DNA of 7,021 bases. Source: Pseudomonadota bacterium. GTDB lineage: Bacteria > Desulfobacterota > WTBG01 > CAIYCZ01. The DNA lies in the NCBI GenBank assembly GCA_026388865.1, contig JAPLIX010000424.1, positions 1 to 7,021 of the forward strand, read 5' to 3'. A program made the position numbers and the translations under genes. Within the stretch, counting starts at the first letter, position 1, and each line of letters opens with the position of its first letter. The notes beneath the pieces were generated by a model that ran no database searches, was not told where the DNA came from, and worked only from the letters and a program-made list of their open reading frames with translations. Positions 4,868 to 7,021 of this stretch are shown piece after piece.

Positions 4868-6445
4868 ATGCGGCACCCGACCACAGTGCTGATGGCTGAG
4901 CACTCGGTGCAGACCGCCATGTATGTAAGCATTAGAACCACTATATTCTGGAACATTTTACTGCTGATGATAGCAGCAATCGCGCTCATTAGCTTTGTAG
5001 TTTTCAGGGTTACTGAACGGGAAATGATAAAACAGCGCATCCGGAGCGGAGAAGAAACCTTCTACGTGCTCAGTTCCGTATCTGCCCATACCCTCAATAC
5101 AGACCGTTCTTCCGCGCACCCTTCAGAGGTTCAGCATCTCATGCAACGACTCGCAGGGCTTCCGCTCTTTTCACGCATAATTCTTATTAATAATGATCAT
5201 GTCATGGTGGCACACTCGGAACAGCGCCTGGTAGGAAAACTGACTGCTGATACAGACCTGCTGCAAGCCCTTTTAACCAGCGAAGTTAATAAAAAGGTAT
5301 CATTCAGCGGCCTTGTGCAGGGGAAATACCTTACCGTATGCGGCCCTCTCTATAATCAGGAGCATGCTGTTATCGGCGCGCTCAAAGTGGTCTTTCCGCT
5401 CGCTGATGTTGACCAGCAGATTGCAAAATCAGAACGTATTATTCTCTTCTATATTTTATTCGATGCTGCAGTGCTCATTCTGTTCGGCACGTATCTTTTG
5501 TCGCGCTATCTGGTAAAACCGATAGATAAAATCATTAAATTAACCGACACTATTGCCCGGGGGGATCTTGATGCCACCCTGTATCTCTCTGAAAGAAATG
5601 AAATCGGGAAGCTTTCAGCCGCCCTCACCAGGATGGCTGAAAGCCTGCAGGAAGAAAAGCGCAAGGTCCAGGAGCACATACACACCCTTGAGGATAAAAA
5701 CCGCGAGCTGTATCGGGCACAGCAGGAGAGCATTCAGTCAGAAAAGCTCGCCTCTGTTGGCCGGCTGGCGGCAGGCATAGCACACGAAATCGGAAATCCT
5801 ATCGGGATTATTCTGGGCTACCTGCATCTTCTGCTCAACCAGCAGGTAGATGAAGAGGAGAAAACTGACTACCTTAAAAGAATGAACGCCGAGACGGAAC
5901 GAATTAATGCTATTATCCGGGAGCTCCTTGATTATGCGCAGCCCTCCGCCTTGCAGAAGGCGGAACTGGATTTAAACAAAATTATTGAAGAGACCTATGC
6001 GCTGGTATCGTATCAAAAGGGATTCCAGCGTATCACGGTTACCGTAAACCTTGAACCGGACATGCCCGGTCTCTATGCAGATGAAAAGCAGATTCGGCAG
6101 ATAATAATTAATTTGACCCTTAATGCCCTTGATGCCCTGCCCGTCGAAGGCACCATTAACTATACAACAGCATATAGTCCGGAAACAGAGCATATCCTTT
6201 TCTCGATTACGGATACCGGGGCAGGCATTCCTGAAAATCTGCAGCAGAAAGTTTTTGATCCCTTTTTCACTACCAAAGAACCGGGCAAGGGAACCGGCCT
6301 CGGCCTGTCTAATGTTCAGCGTATTGTTGATGCTCTGGGCGGCACGGTCACTGTTGTAAGTGACCCCGGGAAGGGGACGACGTTTACCATATTATTTCCT
6401 GTCGTAAAAAAGACGATTTTAGAGACCACGAGTCATGAGTGCTGA
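4868..6445 (+). CDS. Membrane sensor histidine kinase with HAMP domain (NtrB/AtoS class)
   Basis: 525 residues from ATG 4868. In-frame ATGs at 4892 and 4919 are alternatives, and none has a strong ribosome-binding site, so the start is uncertain by up to 17 residues. A first membrane helix (about 27-47) leads into a periplasmic sensor region (about 48-189) with a Cache-like look (RIILINNDHVMVAHSEQ, then GKYLTVCGPLYNQEHAVIG). A second helix (about 190-211) and a HAMP domain (about 212-263) follow, then a charged coiled coil (about 260-292). The kinase core is complete: H-box with His306 (AAGIAHEIGNP), N-box with Asn419 (INLTLNALDAL), G1 DTGAGIP (449-455), F-box FDPFFTTK (463-470) and G2 GKGTGLGL (473-480). 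It would autophosphorylate on His306 and pass phosphate to the response regulator 53 bases downstream. The sensed ligand is unknown. It lies 18 bases after the prepilin peptidase, so a PilS-like role in pilus control is possible, but it lacks the six-helix PilS sensor. Confidence 0.93.
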   Translation: MRHPTTVLMAEHSVQTAMYVSIRTTIFWNILLLMIAAIALISFVVFRVTEREMIKQRIRSGEETFYVLSSVSAHTLNTDRSSAHPSEVQHLMQRLAGLPLFSRIILINNDHVMVAHSEQRLVGKLTADTDLLQALLTSEVNKKVSFSGLVQGKYLTVCGPLYNQEHAVIGALKVVFPLADVDQQIAKSERIILFYILFDAAVLILFGTYLLSRYLVKPIDKIIKLTDTIARGDLDATLYLSERNEIGKLSAALTRMAESLQEEKRKVQEHIHTLEDKNRELYRAQQESIQSEKLASVGRLAAGIAHEIGNPIGIILGYLHLLLNQQVDEEEKTDYLKRMNAETERINAIIRELLDYAQPSALQKAELDLNKIIEETYALVSYQKGFQRITVTVNLEPDMPGLYADEKQIRQIIINLTLNALDALPVEGTINYTTAYSPETEHILFSITDTGAGIPENLQQKVFDPFFTTKEPGKGTGLGLSNVQRIVDALGGTVTVVSDPGKGTTFTILFPVVKKTILETTSHEC

Positions 6446-6448
6446 GCA

Positions 6449-6471
6449 GCGGAACATAACAAACATTCCGC
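6449..6471 (+). other. Small hairpin between kinase and response regulator genes
   Basis: GCGGAA (6449-6454) and TTCCGC (6466-6471) form a 6-bp stem with an 11-base loop just after the kinase stop. No T-run follows, so it is not a terminator. It may influence the relative expression of kinase and regulator or may be chance. Confidence 0.3.
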
Positions 6472-6498
6472 ACCGAAATCCTGTGGCGAGGAATCATT

Positions 6499-7021
6499 AT
6501 GCAGCATAAGACCCTGCTGGTTATTGATGACGAAGAGAATATGCGTCATGTTCTTAAATCTATGCTGACCAAAGAAGGCTATGAGGTGTCACTGGCAGCC
6601 GATGGACTTGCAGGGCTCCAGCTTCTCGCCGCATGGACGGGATTGAATTTCTTAAAAACCTGCAAAGCACCCATAACCCTGCAACCATTATCACCATGTC
6701 TGCCTATGGCACCATCGATCTTGCCATAGAGACTATGCATCTGGGTGCCTACGATTATATTTCCAAACCATTTAAGCCTGCGGAAATTATTTTAACCCTG
6801 AAAAAAGCTGAAGAGCGGGAACGGCTGCAAAAAGAGAATGTACTGCTGCGAGAAGAAGTGCAGCGCAAATATAATTTTCAAAACCTTATCGGCAAAAGTT
6901 CTCACGTCATGCATCTGTGTGAGATGATTAAGAAAATTGCGCAGCATAAGAGTCCGGTGCTCATAACCGGCGCAAGCGGAACCGGCAAGGAACTGGTGGC
7001 AAAGGCTATCCATTATAACGG
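6499..7021 (+). pseudogene. NtrC/AtoC-type sigma-54 response regulator, disrupted in the receiver domain; runs off right edge
   Basis: The start ATG 6499 has GAGGAA at 6488-6493. The first frame encodes a normal receiver N-terminus: LLVIDDEENMRHVLKSML with acidic pair Asp10/Asp11, then GYEVSLAADGLAGLQLLA. Homology breaks near 6626-6633 and resumes in another frame at MDGIEFLKNL (from 6633). It then runs open to the window end through ITMSAYGT, LGAYDYISKPFKP, a linker helix (EERERLQKENVLLREEV), LIGKSS and the Walker A of the AAA+ domain, GASGTGKE. The first frame stops at 6727-6729. By family spacing, about 13 residues plus one base (about 40 nt) are missing, including the phospho-acceptor Asp expected near residue 53 and the following RMP. 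The conserved Ser (MSAYG) and Lys (SKPF) remain. The intact protein would activate sigma-54 promoters under the upstream kinase. A sequencing or assembly gap is a real alternative to true gene decay. The GAFTGA loop and DNA-binding domain lie outside the window. Confidence 0.82.

Overview
The window looks like an ordinary chromosomal segment of a Gram-negative, probably anaerobic or metal/sulfur-cycling bacterium of the Desulfobacterota (old 'deltaproteobacteria') or Nitrospirota type. This placement is an inference. It rests on the short RdgC-like protein with its small partner gene, the single-domain PilZ protein next to a type IV prepilin peptidase, and the NtrB/NtrC-style two-component pair. 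Nothing in the window fixes the genus. All recognised genes are on the + strand, and there is no CRISPR array, phage gene or complete insertion sequence.

Layout. (1) Positions 1-80 are the last 25 codons of an unidentified gene. (2) Positions 81-561 hold no convincing gene but contain a 334-bp MITE-like element (161-494) with terminal inverted repeats, nested inner inverted repeats and a possible 4-bp target duplication. A candidate promoter lies just outside its right end. (3) Positions 562-3072 form a likely operon: an RdgC-like protein, a 172-aa conserved partner of unknown function, and seryl-tRNA synthetase (serS). (4) Positions 3215-3423 carry two tRNA-Ser genes (anticodons TGA and GCT, both with encoded CCA) behind a good -35 box, so the enzyme and two of its substrates are adjacent. 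(5) Positions 3424-3673 are non-coding and contain a large imperfect hairpin ending in a T-run, a probable terminator. (6) Positions 3674-6445 carry a PilZ-domain protein, a complete prepilin peptidase (PilD/GspO) and a membrane sensor histidine kinase, closely spaced. (7) From 6499 to the window end lies the cognate NtrC/AtoC-type sigma-54 response regulator, which runs off the right edge.

How the genes fit together. The right half reads as a surface-appendage/signalling cluster: a c-di-GMP receptor, the enzyme that processes type IV pilins and type II secretion pseudopilins, and a two-component system that would drive sigma-54 promoters. The left half is a recombination/translation housekeeping block.

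The most notable anomalies are two. The response regulator appears to have lost about 40 nt inside its receiver domain, removing the phospho-acceptor aspartate and shifting the frame, so it is a broken gene, a recent mutation or an assembly error. The second is the MITE-like palindromic element upstream of the rdgC-like operon. I found no clear evidence of a wholly new multi-gene system; the RdgC-like/partner pair is the best candidate for under-described biology.
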